Positions 1 through 8,582 of a DNA stretch of 64,000 nt are shown piece after piece. The notes under the pieces were generated by a model. The model saw only the letters and a program-made list of their open reading frames with translations, was not told the origin of the DNA and did not search any database. Positions within the stretch are counted from its first letter, which is position 1. Every line of letters begins with the position of its first letter. The translations under genes were made by a program, and so were the position numbers. This DNA is from Sideroxydans sp. (lineage in GTDB: Bacteria > Pseudomonadota > Gammaproteobacteria > Burkholderiales > Gallionellaceae): the NCBI GenBank assembly GCA_028707175.1, contig JAQTUV010000001.1:310001-374000 (forward strand). Reading direction: 5' to 3'.

Positions 1-2
1 TT

Positions 3-548
3 TGGCGTAACGAGGATCCTTGTGTCACAGGACTTAAAAAAAAGCGTATCGCACATCTTTTAAAGCATGATATGAGTTTGCTGGCTTACCACTTGCCACT
101 TGATGCTCATCCCGATATGGGGAATAACGCGCAGTTGGGCAGACGTTTGGACTTTGTGGAAGAGGGGCGATTTGGTGAGCAAGACATCGCTTTTTATGGA
201 AGATTGCGGACGCCTCAAACTTTGGCTGAGCTGAAGGTAAACATCGAAAAAACTTTGCAGAGAGAATCTCAAGTAATCGGAGATTTAAATAGACATATTG
301 AACGTGTGGCTTGGTGCAGCGGAGGTGGGCAAAGCTATTTTGAGCAAGCTATTGCTTTGGGAGTACATGTGTTTATGACAGGGGAAGCATCTGAGCAGTG
401 TTTCCATCTTGCAAATGAGGCTGGCGTGGGATTTATTGCTGCAGGACATCATGCAACAGAACGGTATGGAATTCAGTCGGTTGGCGAAAATGTTGCCGCC
501 CAATTCGGCGTTGAACATAGATTCTTTGATGAACTTAACCCTATTTAA
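3..548 (+). CDS. NIF3-family dinuclear metal-centre protein (5' partial)
   Basis: The reading frame is open to the left window edge, so the gene starts outside the window and about 181 C-terminal residues are visible. The segment AYHLPLDAHPDMGNNAQLG and the late motif GHHATERYG carry His, Asp and Glu residues that bind the two metals in the NIF3/YbgI family. The middle part (WCSGGGQSYFEQA...DVFMTGE-like) is the usual insertion of this fold. Biochemical function of the family is unsettled (hydrolase-like or GTP cyclohydrolase I type 2-like annotations exist). It is followed by about 210 bp without a gene before the cytochrome c gene. The first internal ATG at 72 is not the start, because homology continues upstream of it. 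Confidence 0.9.
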   Translation, partial: WRNEDPCVTGLKKKRIAHLLKHDMSLLAYHLPLDAHPDMGNNAQLGRRLDFVEEGRFGEQDIAFYGRLRTPQTLAELKVNIEKTLQRESQVIGDLNRHIERVAWCSGGGQSYFEQAIALGVHVFMTGEASEQCFHLANEAGVGFIAAGHHATERYGIQSVGENVAAQFGVEHRFFDELNPI

Positions 549-761
549 AATGCTGGTATAGGCGTTAGTGGGTGTTCCTGCGTTGCAATATGTAAGAGCG
601 TTGCGTAGTATTCGCACTCGGTTTTAGATATAGCCCGTTCGGGTTAGTTGGTTCTAGTTATATTCGTGTTTTGAAGTGATGGGACAGCGCCATTCGGCTG
701 TGAGGGTAGTGACGTAGAAGCGAAGATCAATATCGCTCGTGGTCACCATGGGGAGGTTGTT

Positions 762-1187
762 ATGAATAAAATGATGTTGGTGGGTGGCATTGTCTTGAGT
801 GCTGTTTCATTCAATGCGATGGCCGAGTATCGTGCGGACGCGCCTGCGCATGATGCGATGAACGTGTTGCGCTCCGGTGAGCTTAGTTTCAAAAAAGACA
901 TCCAGCCGATATTTGAAGATTATTGCGTAAGTTGTCACAAGCCTGGTGGTAAGGGGTTTGTAAAAAGTGGTCTTGATTTGACTACATATGACAATCTGAT
1001 GAAAGGCACCAAGTTTGGCAAAGTCGTCATTCCTGGAGATAGCGAAGCAAGTACCCTTTCTAAATTACTCACAGGTACTAACAAAGGTTTGAAGATGCCA
1101 ATGGGCTTGAACGCCGCAGGTACTTTGGATCGTCAGTACATCTTAGCGATTCGTAAGTGGGTCAAGCAAGGCGCGAAAAACAACTGA
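762..1187 (+). CDS. monohaem c-type cytochrome, periplasmic
   Basis: A 141-residue protein with a cleavable signal peptide (MNKMMLVGGIVLSAVSFNAMA) and one haem-binding CVSCH at residues 55-59. A later MPMG near residue 115 could supply the sixth, methionine ligand. The layout (short N-terminal extension, SFKKDIQPIFEDYCVSCH, C-terminal RKWVKQGAKNN) is that of the small cytochrome domain often labelled PSCyt1-like. A GGGGAGG ribosome-binding site lies just before the ATG. It sits 180 bp upstream of petABC on the same strand, so it may be an electron-transfer partner of the bc1 complex; that role is inferred from position only. Confidence 0.88.
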   Translation: MNKMMLVGGIVLSAVSFNAMAEYRADAPAHDAMNVLRSGELSFKKDIQPIFEDYCVSCHKPGGKGFVKSGLDLTTYDNLMKGTKFGKVVIPGDSEASTLSKLLTGTNKGLKMPMGLNAAGTLDRQYILAIRKWVKQGAKNN

Positions 1188-1367
1188 TTTTCTTGTAGTT
1201 CCGTAGTCGGCATGAAGTTCGGATCGGGGAGTCGAACTTTAGCTTGTCAAAATAACTATTCAACAGACAAGCGGTGCCATCCTCAATTACCAAACGATAA
1301 CTCTGTGCATGGAAGGTCAGGTGCAGGTCGTTTTTTTGTGTGACGTATTTCAGAAGGGATGAGGGAT

Positions 1368-1964
1368 ATGACTGAAAATGTAGATCAAAGTAAGCGACGA
1401 ATGCTGCTTGCTGCTACAGCAGCAGCGGGCGGAGTCGCAGCAGCAGGTGCGGGTGTTCCATTCGTAATGAGTTTGATGCCGAGCGAACGTGCAAAAGCAG
1501 CAGGTGCACCAGTAGAGGTTGATATTGGCGCAATTGAGCCGGGAACAATGATCAGCATCGAATGGCAAGGTAAGCCAGTTTGGATCGTGCGTCGCACACC
1601 AGAGATGCTGGATCTGTTGGCCAAGCATGATGGTGACTTAGCTGACCCATCCTCTTCAGTTCCGCAACAACCAGAATATTGCAACAATCAGACTCGCTCG
1701 ATTAAACCTGAGGTATTAGTCGTGTTGGGTGTATGTACGCATTTGGGATGTTCGCCGACTTTCCGTCCTGAAGTGTCTCCAGCTGACTTGGGGGCAAACT
1801 GGGCAGGTGGCTGGTTCTGTCCTTGCCACGGTTCGCGTTTCGACTTGGCCGCACGGGTGTTTAAGGGTGTTCCTGCGCCAACGAACCTGATTATTCCGCC
1901 GCACAAATATTTGAGCGAAACCAAGCTGTTGATCGGTGACGATAGTGTTAAGGGGGCTGCATGA
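1368..1964 (+). CDS. petA: ubiquinol-cytochrome c reductase iron-sulfur (Rieske) subunit
   Basis: 198 residues. The N terminus SKRRMLLAATAAAGG is a Tat-type signal/anchor as is normal for Rieske proteins. The 2Fe-2S cluster motifs are CTHLGC (residues 123-128) and CPCHGS (151-156), including the disulfide-forming cysteines. It passes electrons from ubiquinol to cytochrome c1 in the periplasm. An ATG at 1359 is in frame but directly abuts AAGGG, whereas the ATG at 1368 is about 9 bases from it, so I take 1368. The stop overlaps the petB start (ATGA), showing translational coupling in a petABC operon. Confidence 0.96.
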   Translation: MTENVDQSKRRMLLAATAAAGGVAAAGAGVPFVMSLMPSERAKAAGAPVEVDIGAIEPGTMISIEWQGKPVWIVRRTPEMLDLLAKHDGDLADPSSSVPQQPEYCNNQTRSIKPEVLVVLGVCTHLGCSPTFRPEVSPADLGANWAGGWFCPCHGSRFDLAARVFKGVPAPTNLIIPPHKYLSETKLLIGDDSVKGAA

Positions 1965-3199
1965 TGAACCTACTCACAAAATTGCTTGGTTGGATTGATG
2001 AGCGTTTCCCATTGACCTCCACTTGGAAGGCTCATGCTTCCGAATACTATGCACCAAAGAATTTTAACTTCTGGTACTTCTTTGGCGGCCTAGCATTGCT
2101 GGTATTGGTTATCCAGATCGTCAGCGGCATTTTCTTGACGATGAACTATAAGCCAGACGCATTGTTTGCCTTCGCCTCTGTCGAATACATCATGCGTGAT
2201 GTACAGTTGGGTTGGATTCTGCGCAATATCCACTCGACAGGTGCATCGATGTTCTTCATCGTGATCTACCTGCACATGTTCCGAGGCTTGATGTACGGTT
2301 CTTACCGTAAGCCACGTGAGTTGTTGTGGATCATCGGCATGATCATCTACCTCGCATTGATGGGTGAAGCTTTCATGGGCTATTTGTTGCCATGGGGGCA
2401 GATGTCATTCTGGGGCGCACAAGTTATTGTGAATCTGTTCTCGTCAGTTCCTTTTGTAGGTCATGACTTGGCGATCCTGATTCGTGGTGACTTTGTGGTG
2501 TCAGACATCACCTTGAATCGTTTCTTTGCATTACACGTGGTTGCTATCCCGCTGATCTTGGTATTGATCATCGTGGCTCACTTGGTTGCTTTGCACGAAG
2601 TTGGTTCCAACAATCCAGATGGTATCGAAATCAAGAAGAACAAAGGCCCTGATGGACACCCATTAGACGGTATCCCATTCTTCCCCTACATGGTGGTTAA
2701 AGATGCGGTGGCTGCGGTGGCGTTCCTAATCGTCTTCGTTTCTGTCGTCTTCTTTGCGCCGGACATGGGTGGTTACTTCTTGGAGTACAACAACTTCGTT
2801 CCAGCAAATCCAATGAAGACACCTGAGCACATCGCTCCTGTGTGGTACTTCACACCGTACTACGCGATCTTGCGTGCTGTGCCTCCATTGTTTGGCTCAC
2901 AGTTCCCCGGCGTCGTAGCGATGGGTGTCGCGACAGTGATCTTCTTTGCTTTGCCATGGCTAGATCGTGGCCCTGTGAAATCGATCCGTTATCGCGGCCC
3001 GATCTACAAAGGCTTCTTGGCTGCCTTCGTGGTGAGCTTCATTGGTTTGGGTTATTTGGGTTTGATGCCTGCTACTGAGTTGTACACATGGATCTCACGT
3101 GTGTTGGCGGTCGTCTACTTTGCATTCTTCTTCTTGATGCCTTGGTACACCAAGATCGATAAGTGCAAACCAGAGCCTGATCGTGTGACGTCCAAATAA
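1961..3199 (+). CDS. petB: cytochrome b of the bc1 complex
   Basis: 412-residue polytopic membrane protein. Paired haem-ligand histidines are visible in HSTGASMFFIVIYLHMFRG and in HVVAIPLILVLIIVAHLVALHE, and the Qo-site region shows the PEHIAPVWYFTPYYAILRAVP segment containing the PEWY-like PVWY element. It carries the b haems and the Qo and Qi quinone sites. The length fits the bacterial full-length cytochrome b (b6 plus subunit IV equivalents in one chain). Start is the first of two adjacent ATGs, overlapping petA by 4 bases; petC follows after 19 bases. Confidence 0.97.
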   Translation: MMNLLTKLLGWIDERFPLTSTWKAHASEYYAPKNFNFWYFFGGLALLVLVIQIVSGIFLTMNYKPDALFAFASVEYIMRDVQLGWILRNIHSTGASMFFIVIYLHMFRGLMYGSYRKPRELLWIIGMIIYLALMGEAFMGYLLPWGQMSFWGAQVIVNLFSSVPFVGHDLAILIRGDFVVSDITLNRFFALHVVAIPLILVLIIVAHLVALHEVGSNNPDGIEIKKNKGPDGHPLDGIPFFPYMVVKDAVAAVAFLIVFVSVVFFAPDMGGYFLEYNNFVPANPMKTPEHIAPVWYFTPYYAILRAVPPLFGSQFPGVVAMGVATVIFFALPWLDRGPVKSIRYRGPIYKGFLAAFVVSFIGLGYLGLMPATELYTWISRVLAVVYFAFFFLMPWYTKIDKCKPEPDRVTSK

Positions 3200-3218
3200 T
3201 TGAGAGAGGTTCGTTGAC

Positions 3219-3950
3219 ATGAATGCAATTAAAAAACTAGGAATGCTGGTGCTACTGATGGTAGCGCCAGCAATGGCGATCGCCAGCGGTGCTGGCGTTC
3301 ATTTGGATACGGCGCCGGTCAATCTGAAAGACCAAGCTTCACTGCAACGTGGTGCGAAGTTATTTACATCACGCTGCTTGGCTTGTCACTCGGCTAACTA
3401 TATGCGTTACAACCGCCTAACCGATATCGGCATGTCTGAAGAGCAGATCAAGAAGGAACTGGAACTGCCTGAAGACGTAAAGATCGGTTCGACCATGCAA
3501 GCTGCGATGGACTCAAACTCGGCAAAGCTAGCTTATGGCGTAGCACCACCCGATTTGAGCGTCATTGCTCGTTCGCGTAGTCCTGATTGGTTGTATACCT
3601 ACATGCGTAGTTTCTATGTGGACACCAACCGTACAAGCGGTTGGAACAACACAGCCTTTCCAAGCGTGGGCATGCCATTCGTTTTGGCTGACCTTCAAGG
3701 TGAGCAAGCGCTTGAGGTTGAGCAGCATGAGGGGCATGACATCAAGAAGTTGATTCTGAAGACGCCGGGTTCCATGCAACCAGCCGAATATGACGCCACA
3801 GTGGGTGATTTGACCAACTATCTGGTGTTCATGAGTGAGCCATCCAAGTTGGTGCGTCAGCAGATCGGCTGGGTCGTTTTAGCCTTCTTATCTGTGCTAT
3901 TTGTGTTGGTTTACGCACTGAAGAAGGAAATCTGGAAAGATATCCACTAA
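3219..3950 (+). CDS. petC: cytochrome c1
   Basis: 243 residues with an N-terminal signal peptide (MNAIKKLGMLVLLMVAPAMAIA), one haem c site CLACH at residues 53-57 followed by the characteristic SANYMRYNRL, and a C-terminal membrane anchor (IGWVVLAFLSVLFVLVYAL) ending in a basic/acidic tail. It accepts electrons from the Rieske protein and hands them to soluble cytochrome c. The start is preceded by GAGAGG. Last gene of petABC: a strong terminator follows about 60 bases downstream. Confidence 0.96.
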   Translation: MNAIKKLGMLVLLMVAPAMAIASGAGVHLDTAPVNLKDQASLQRGAKLFTSRCLACHSANYMRYNRLTDIGMSEEQIKKELELPEDVKIGSTMQAAMDSNSAKLAYGVAPPDLSVIARSRSPDWLYTYMRSFYVDTNRTSGWNNTAFPSVGMPFVLADLQGEQALEVEQHEGHDIKKLILKTPGSMQPAEYDATVGDLTNYLVFMSEPSKLVRQQIGWVVLAFLSVLFVLVYALKKEIWKDIH

Positions 3951-4012
3951 GTGGATTGAAATCGGAGGCGGGTTTGTGGTAATTTCCGCACCGTTTCAAT
4001 AAGTTCCTGAAT

Positions 4013-4038
4013 GGCGGAGCAGATTGCTCCGCCTTTTT
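4013..4038 (+). terminator. Rho-independent terminator after petC
   Basis: Perfect 9-bp stem GGCGGAGCA / TGCTCCGCC with a 3-base loop followed by five T residues. It closes the petABC transcript and separates it from sspA. Confidence 0.9.
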
Positions 4039-4079
4039 GGTTTTTTATCTTAGCTATTTGATTTTTAGGTAATTTTATT

Positions 4080-4679
4080 ATGATGACACTCTATTCTGGG
4101 ACGACAGATCCCTACAGCCACCGTTGTCGTTTCGTGCTGTTCGAAAAGGGCATGGACTTTCAAGTCATCGACGTTGATGTGAACAACATGCCAGAAGATC
4201 TGGCGGTGATGAATCCTTACAACAAGGTGCCCGTTCTAGTTGAGCGCGACCTCATCTTGTACGAAGCAAACATCATCAATGAATATATCGATGAGCGTTT
4301 CCCTCACCCACAATTGATGCCGCCAGATCCTGTGATGCGCGCGCGCGCGCGTCTGTTTCTGCACAGCTTTGAAAACGAGCTGTTCTGCCATATCGGCGCA
4401 TTGGAGAGCGGGAACGTAAAAATTGTAGAGAAGGCGCGTGCAGCAGTTCAATCAAATTTGACACAAATCGCCCCGATTTTCGCTAAACAAAAATTCATGC
4501 TGGGTGATGAATTTTCCATGCTTGACGTAGCGATTGCTCCTTTATTGTGGCGTTTGGATCATTACGGAATTCATTTGGACAAAGAAGCGACTCCATTGAT
4601 GAAGTATGCGGAACGTATCTTCTCACGCCCTGGCTTCATTGAAGCGATGACCCCAGCTGAAAAAGCAATGCGTAAGTGA
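4080..4679 (+). CDS. sspA: stringent starvation protein A
   Basis: 199 residues with a glutathione-S-transferase fold: N-terminal thioredoxin-like part (MTLYSGTTDPYSHRCRFVLFEKG, NPYNKVPVLVERDLILYEANIINEYIDERFP) and a helical C-terminal part. SspA binds RNA polymerase and does not need GST activity. It is adjacent to sspB as in many beta- and gammaproteobacteria, and petABC-sspAB is a common betaproteobacterial order. Two ATGs sit in tandem at 4080 and 4083. The codons for MRARAR contain an uninterrupted GC-alternating tract at about 4337-4349, which is slippage-prone. Confidence 0.95.
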   Translation: MMTLYSGTTDPYSHRCRFVLFEKGMDFQVIDVDVNNMPEDLAVMNPYNKVPVLVERDLILYEANIINEYIDERFPHPQLMPPDPVMRARARLFLHSFENELFCHIGALESGNVKIVEKARAAVQSNLTQIAPIFAKQKFMLGDEFSMLDVAIAPLLWRLDHYGIHLDKEATPLMKYAERIFSRPGFIEAMTPAEKAMRK

Positions 4680-4690
4680 TTCAAATGGCG

Positions 4691-5089
4691 ATGAGCGAAC
4701 CATCCACTAAGCCTTATTTGATCCGCGCTATCCATGAGTGGTGTGGCGATGCGGGCTATACACCCTATCTTGCGGTGCAGGTGGATGACTACACACAAGT
4801 GCCTTTGGCTTACGTGAAGGACGGGAAGATCGTACTAAATATCGGTGTCGATGCGGTGAAGAATCTGCATCTGGGCAATGAAGACATCACTTGTGGCGGG
4901 CGTTTTGGTGGTGTAGCTCACCAGATCATTGTCCCCATTGTTGCTGTGATCGGCATCTTTGCCAAGGAAACTGGGCAGGGATTGGTATTTCAAGGGCAAG
5001 AGTCCTCACCCATTGCAGCGATGCAGGATGAAGGACCGGATGACACGCCGCCAACTCCGAGCAAGCCAAAGCTCACTGTTGTGAAATAA
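4691..5089 (+). CDS. sspB: ClpXP protease specificity-enhancing factor SspB
   Basis: About 132 residues. MSEPSTKPYLIRAIHEWCGDAGYTPYL and the block YVKDGKIVLNIGVDAVKNLHLGNEDITCGGRFGG match the SspB core that binds ssrA-tagged substrates. The acidic linker (DEGPDDTPPTPSK) and the C-terminal PKLTVVK form the ClpX-tethering tail. I place the start at the ATG giving MSEPSTKPYL, the usual family N terminus; in-frame GTG 4676 (overlapping the sspA stop) and ATG 4685 are alternatives, as no clear ribosome-binding site decides. Co-transcribed with sspA. Confidence 0.93.
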   Translation: MSEPSTKPYLIRAIHEWCGDAGYTPYLAVQVDDYTQVPLAYVKDGKIVLNIGVDAVKNLHLGNEDITCGGRFGGVAHQIIVPIVAVIGIFAKETGQGLVFQGQESSPIAAMQDEGPDDTPPTPSKPKLTVVK

Positions 5090-5097
5090 GGTATTAC

Positions 5098-5139
5098 AAA
5101 ACAAAGAAGCCGCAGATCACTCTGCGGCTTCTTTGTTTT
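5098..5139. terminator. bidirectional terminator between sspB and rpoH
   Basis: A perfect 19-bp inverted repeat (arms 5098-5116 and 5121-5139, core GAAGCCGCAGA) with a TCAC loop and A/T tails on both sides. It sits between convergent sspB and rpoH and can terminate both transcripts. Confidence 0.92.
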
Positions 5140-5149
5140 GTAGCGATGA

Positions 5150-6013
5150 TTAGCGCGGGGCTGGTAAAGCCAGTAGTCCCTGCATCTTGCTCATCGCCTT
5201 CTGCTCAATCTGACGGATACGCTCGGCAGACACTTTGAACTCGGCAGCGAGTTCATGCAGGGTTGCACCATCATCCTCTCGCAACCAGCGCGCTTCTACG
5301 ATCTTGCGACTACGCTCATCCAAGCTGGCTAGTGCCTTGGCAAGACCCGTCGTTTGCAGATGCTCACGCTCCGAGGTCTCCAAAATTGTAGAGGGTTCAT
5401 GCTCTTCGCTATCCGCAAGATATTGGATAGGCGCGTAGCTCTCTTCATCTTCTGCAGCCAAGGGGTCGAGTGCCATCTCGTGTCCTGCAAAACGAGATTC
5501 CATTTCCACCACGTCCTGTTCGCTCACATTGAGTTGTTGCGCGATTTCAGTGACCTGTTGGGGTTTGAGGGATTCGAGGCCCTGCTTCATGCTGCGTAAG
5601 TTGAAGAACAATTTGCGCTGAGCCTTGGTGGTCGCGATCTTTACCATGCGCCAATTGCGCACCACATATTCGTGGATCTCTGCGCGGATCCAATGCAAAG
5701 CGAAAGACACTAAGCGCACGCCGCGCTCAGGATCGTAGCGTTTCACCGCCTTCATCAGGCCGATATTTCCTTCTTGGATCAGGTCGGCTTGTGGCAGACC
5801 ATAGCCGTTGTAACCGCGAGCGACGCTCACCACCACGCGTAGATGGGACAGCACCAACTGGCGTGCAGCATCAAGGTCGTTCTCGTTCCTGAAGCGTGTC
5901 GCCAAAGCAACCTCTTCCTCTTGCGACAACACGGGGAAACGATTGACCGATTGAACGTACGACTCCAAGCTGCCAACGGCAGGTGGTGTAGGTAGATTCA
6001 AACTTGCATTCAT
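5150..6013 (-). CDS. rpoH: heat-shock RNA polymerase sigma factor (sigma-32)
   Basis: 287 residues. Region 2 reads QADLIQEGNIGLMKAVKRYDPERGVRLVSFALHWIRAEIHEYVVRNWR, followed by the RpoH box QRKLFFNLR that separates sigma-32 from other sigma-70 relatives. Region 4 (LHELAAEFKVSAERIRQIEQKAMSKM) is the C-terminal helix-turn-helix. Start chosen at MNASLNL because GGAGGG lies about 8 bases upstream; a further in-frame ATG at 6046 has no comparable site and falls inside the promoter/operator. The gene has its own promoter in the 66-bp gap after ftsX, overlapped by a CIRCE element. Confidence 0.96.
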   Translation of the reverse strand: MNASLNLPTPPAVGSLESYVQSVNRFPVLSQEEEVALATRFRNENDLDAARQLVLSHLRVVVSVARGYNGYGLPQADLIQEGNIGLMKAVKRYDPERGVRLVSFALHWIRAEIHEYVVRNWRMVKIATTKAQRKLFFNLRSMKQGLESLKPQQVTEIAQQLNVSEQDVVEMESRFAGHEMALDPLAAEDEESYAPIQYLADSEEHEPSTILETSEREHLQTTGLAKALASLDERSRKIVEARWLREDDGATLHELAAEFKVSAERIRQIEQKAMSKMQGLLALPAPR

Positions 6014-6036
6014 GGGTTTTCCCTCCTGATGCTTGT

Positions 6037-6066
6037 ATATTAGCACTCGCTGCTTGAGAGTGCCAA
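6037..6066 (-). promoter_or_regulatory. sigma-70-type promoter of rpoH
   Basis: On the rpoH strand TTGGCA (6066-6061) and TAATAT (6042-6037) are separated by 18 bases, close to the vegetative consensus. The -10 is about 24 bases upstream of the rpoH ATG, leaving a short leader. Both hexamers overlap the arms of the CIRCE dyad. Confidence 0.7.
6040..6066 (-). promoter_or_regulatory. CIRCE operator (HrcA-binding site) at rpoH
   Basis: On the minus strand the sequence is TTGGCACTC, nine bases, GAGTGCTAA. The CIRCE consensus is TTAGCACTC-N9-GAGTGCTAA, so 17 of 18 arm positions match with the exact spacing. CIRCE is the binding site of the heat-shock repressor HrcA. The arms cover the -35 and the start of the -10, so bound HrcA would block rpoH transcription. 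hrcA itself is not in the window. Confidence 0.85.
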
Positions 6067-6079
6067 GAGTCTATAAAGT

Positions 6080-6985
6080 TCAGTGGGGTTCTATTTTCCA
6101 AAGATGTTGTGATACCGAGAACCAAGCGCCCAGCCAGCCTAGATAGGCGGAGAAGCCGAGTAGGGTGGCGCTATCGGCTGCAGATAGGGAAAGCAGCCTG
6201 AATTCGCTGGCATAGACCGAGGCAAGGTCGCCTAGGTAATGGTTCAGCAGGAATATGCTTCCAGACACGATGAGCCAAGCTGCGATGCCGCCGAGCAGAC
6301 CTTGGATGAGACCGAAGTAAAGAAAAGGGCGGCGAATGAAGGCATCGGTTGCACCGATTAACTTGGAGACCTCTATCTCTTCGCGCCTCGTCAAAATTTG
6401 TAAGCGTATGGTGTTGAAGGTGATGGCCACGAGGGTGAAACTCAACAATCCAGCTAAGATAGCCACCGCCAATCTGCAAAACTCTACGATTGCCTCAAGA
6501 CGATGTACCCAAGCTGAATCGAGTTGAACATGGTCGAACTGCGTCCATGTCGCTAACTCATCCCGCAAAGATTCCATGGCTGTGGCATCAGTAGCTTTGG
6601 GATAGACGATGTAGGCATCAGGTAAAGGGTTCTGCGACAGGTCGCCGATCACATCAGAGAGTTCGGTGCTTTGTTGCAGCTTCTTGAAAGCGACGTCGCG
6701 CGGCACGAATTCGATGCGTTTGATCTTTGTGTTCTGTTTTAGCTTGTCCCCGATGCGAGAGACCTCGCCATCCCCTGTGCCGACTTTGATGAACACACTG
6801 ATCTGTGGTGTGCCTGTAAGTTGCCCAGTTAGGCTTTGCACACTCTTTAAGATTACGTACCCCCCTACCGGCAAGCTCAGCGCGATGCCGATGATGAGCA
6901 CGTTCAGTAGCGTCGCATTGGGTGTTAGCAGCAGTCGCAGCAAAGTGGCGCGCAACACACGCAGATGTTCGATGAAGGTGCTCAC
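6080..6985 (-). CDS. ftsX: cell division protein FtsX (permease-like subunit)
   Basis: 301 residues with four predicted membrane segments: one after a cytoplasmic N terminus (LLNVLIIGIALSLPVGGYVIL), then a periplasmic domain (about residues 45-165), then three C-terminal segments (LAVAILAGLLSFTLVAITF, FGLIQGLLGGIAAWLIVSGSIFLL, LLGFSAYLGWLGAWFSV). FtsX works with FtsE to activate amidases that split septal peptidoglycan. Its start overlaps the ftsE stop by 4 bases. Order ftsY-ftsE-ftsX-rpoH is the classical arrangement. Confidence 0.96.
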   Translation of the reverse strand: MSTFIEHLRVLRATLLRLLLTPNATLLNVLIIGIALSLPVGGYVILKSVQSLTGQLTGTPQISVFIKVGTGDGEVSRIGDKLKQNTKIKRIEFVPRDVAFKKLQQSTELSDVIGDLSQNPLPDAYIVYPKATDATAMESLRDELATWTQFDHVQLDSAWVHRLEAIVEFCRLAVAILAGLLSFTLVAITFNTIRLQILTRREEIEVSKLIGATDAFIRRPFLYFGLIQGLLGGIAAWLIVSGSIFLLNHYLGDLASVYASEFRLLSLSAADSATLLGFSAYLGWLGAWFSVSQHLWKIEPH

Positions 6986-7632
6986 AGCAACGCCCCCTGT
7001 TTCAGATGCAACTCGCGCGCAGGGAATTGCGTCAGCACACTCTCGGCGTGAGTGGAGATGATCAGTGTCACGCCTACCTGATGGAACGACTTGAAAATTT
7101 GCATGATCTCGTTGGCATACTCGCTATCGAGATTGCCCGTGGGCTCATCCGCCAAAAGGATAGCGGGGCGGTTAACGATGGCGCGTGCGATACACAGACG
7201 TTGTTGCTCACCGCCGGAGAGCGAGATGGGATTGGCCTTCTCACGCGCCAGCAATCCAACTTTGTCCAGTGCGGCACGTGCGCGTTTGGCCGCCTCGCGG
7301 TGGTCAAAGCCGCCGATCTGCAAGGGCAACATCACGTTGTCGAATGCGCTGCGGTCGAACAGGAGTTTGTGGTCTTGGAAGATGAGGCCGATGTTGCGAC
7401 GTAGTGCGGGTATAGCTTCCCGCTTGATGGAGCGGATGTTCTGCCCCTTCACCAACACACTGCCGCTGGTAGGACGCTCGATGGCGGCGATGAGTTTAAG
7501 TAAGGTGCTCTTACCAGCCCCAGAGTGGCCGGAGAGATACACCATCTCGCCTTCAGAAATTTCGAAACTCAAATCTTTCAGTGCTTCATGCCCACCGGGA
7601 TAGCGCTTATAGACTTGGTTGAACTGGATCAT
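6982..7632 (-). CDS. ftsE: cell division ATP-binding protein FtsE
   Basis: 216-residue ABC ATPase. Walker A is [12 protein letters not shown] (about residues 35-46), the signature is LSGGEQQR, Walker B is [12 protein letters not shown] and the switch histidine is in ISTHAE. It pairs with FtsX at the division septum. Start and stop overlap ftsY and ftsX by 4 bases each, indicating a coupled ftsYEX operon. Confidence 0.97.
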   Translation of the reverse strand: MIQFNQVYKRYPGGHEALKDLSFEISEGEMVYLSGHSGAGKSTLLKLIAAIERPTSGSVLVKGQNIRSIKREAIPALRRNIGLIFQDHKLLFDRSAFDNVMLPLQIGGFDHREAAKRARAALDKVGLLAREKANPISLSGGEQQRLCIARAIVNRPAILLADEPTGNLDSEYANEIMQIFKSFHQVGVTLIISTHAESVLTQFPARELHLKQGALL

Positions 7633-8582
7633 GCGTCGATCCCAAGCAGTGCCGAGATAAAGTCTTCCGCTACGAACGGCCTCAAGTCATCCAAGCCTTC
7701 ACCCACGCCGATGAAGCGTACGGGGATGGGATGGGCCTTGGCGATGGCGGCGATGACGCCGCCTTTGGCCGTGCCATCCAACTTGGTCAGTACCAGCCCC
7801 GTCACTCCCAGTGATTCATCAAATGCTTTGACCTGCGACAACGCGTTCTGGCCCGTGTTGGCATCTAGCACTAGCAACACTTCATGCGGTGCTTCTGGCA
7901 TCACCTTGGCGATGACGCGCTTCACCTTCTTGATCTCTTCCATCAGGTGCGCTTGCGTGGTGAGGCGGCCTGCCGTATCTGCCAACACCACATCGATACC
8001 GCGTGCTTGCGCGGCTTGCACGGCATCGTAAATGACGGCGGCGGCATCACCGCTCTGTTGTGCGATGACCGTCACATTGTTGCGTTTACCCCATTCCATC
8101 AATTGCTCACGCGCGGCAGCGCGGAAAGTATCACCCGCCGCGAGCAACACTGACTTGCCTTGGTTTTGGAAATGTTTGGCTAGCTTGCCGATGGAAGTTG
8201 TTTTGCCCGCACCATTTACCCCACACATCATGATGACGAAAGGTTTATGCGGTGTGACGTCCAGAGGTTTCGCCAGTGGCTGTAGCAGTTTGAGCAGCGC
8301 ATGCGCCAGTGCCTCTTTCAATTGGCTGGCTTCAGTCAGGTGCTGTTCCTTCACTTGACGGCGCACATCTGCCAGCAGCGTGCGGGTCGCATCCATACCC
8401 ACATCTGCGGTGATGAGGATGGTTTCCAACTCTTCATACAACTCATCATCAATTTTGCCCCCAAGCGCGAAAAGGCTTGCAAGCTGACTGCCTGTGCGAG
8501 CAAGCCCCGACTTGAGTCGGCTAACCCATCCAGTATCAGGGGTATCGCTCGTTGATTTGTTCTTCTTTAGGAAACTGAACAT
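7629..8582 (-). CDS. ftsY: signal recognition particle receptor FtsY
   Basis: 317 residues. The NG domain of SRP GTPases is complete: G1 GVNGAGKTTSIGKLA, the DTFRAAAREQL motif, G3 DTAGR, G4 TKLDGTAKGG. The N-terminal acidic A domain is very short (about 20 residues), as in many betaproteobacteria. It docks SRP-ribosome complexes at the membrane. It is first in ftsYEX; a 76-bp divergent region separates it from the M16 peptidase gene. Confidence 0.97.
   Translation of the reverse strand: MFSFLKKNKSTSDTPDTGWVSRLKSGLARTGSQLASLFALGGKIDDELYEELETILITADVGMDATRTLLADVRRQVKEQHLTEASQLKEALAHALLKLLQPLAKPLDVTPHKPFVIMMCGVNGAGKTTSIGKLAKHFQNQGKSVLLAAGDTFRAAAREQLMEWGKRNNVTVIAQQSGDAAAVIYDAVQAAQARGIDVVLADTAGRLTTQAHLMEEIKKVKRVIAKVMPEAPHEVLLVLDANTGQNALSQVKAFDESLGVTGLVLTKLDGTAKGGVIAAIAKAHPIPVRFIGVGEGLDDLRPFVAEDFISALLGIDA

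Noticed and set aside
4337-4349. GC-alternating tract as a phase-variable switch in sspA
   Set aside because: Only about six dinucleotide units and the gene is intact and essential-type; a dinucleotide change would frameshift it, but there is no evidence of variation.
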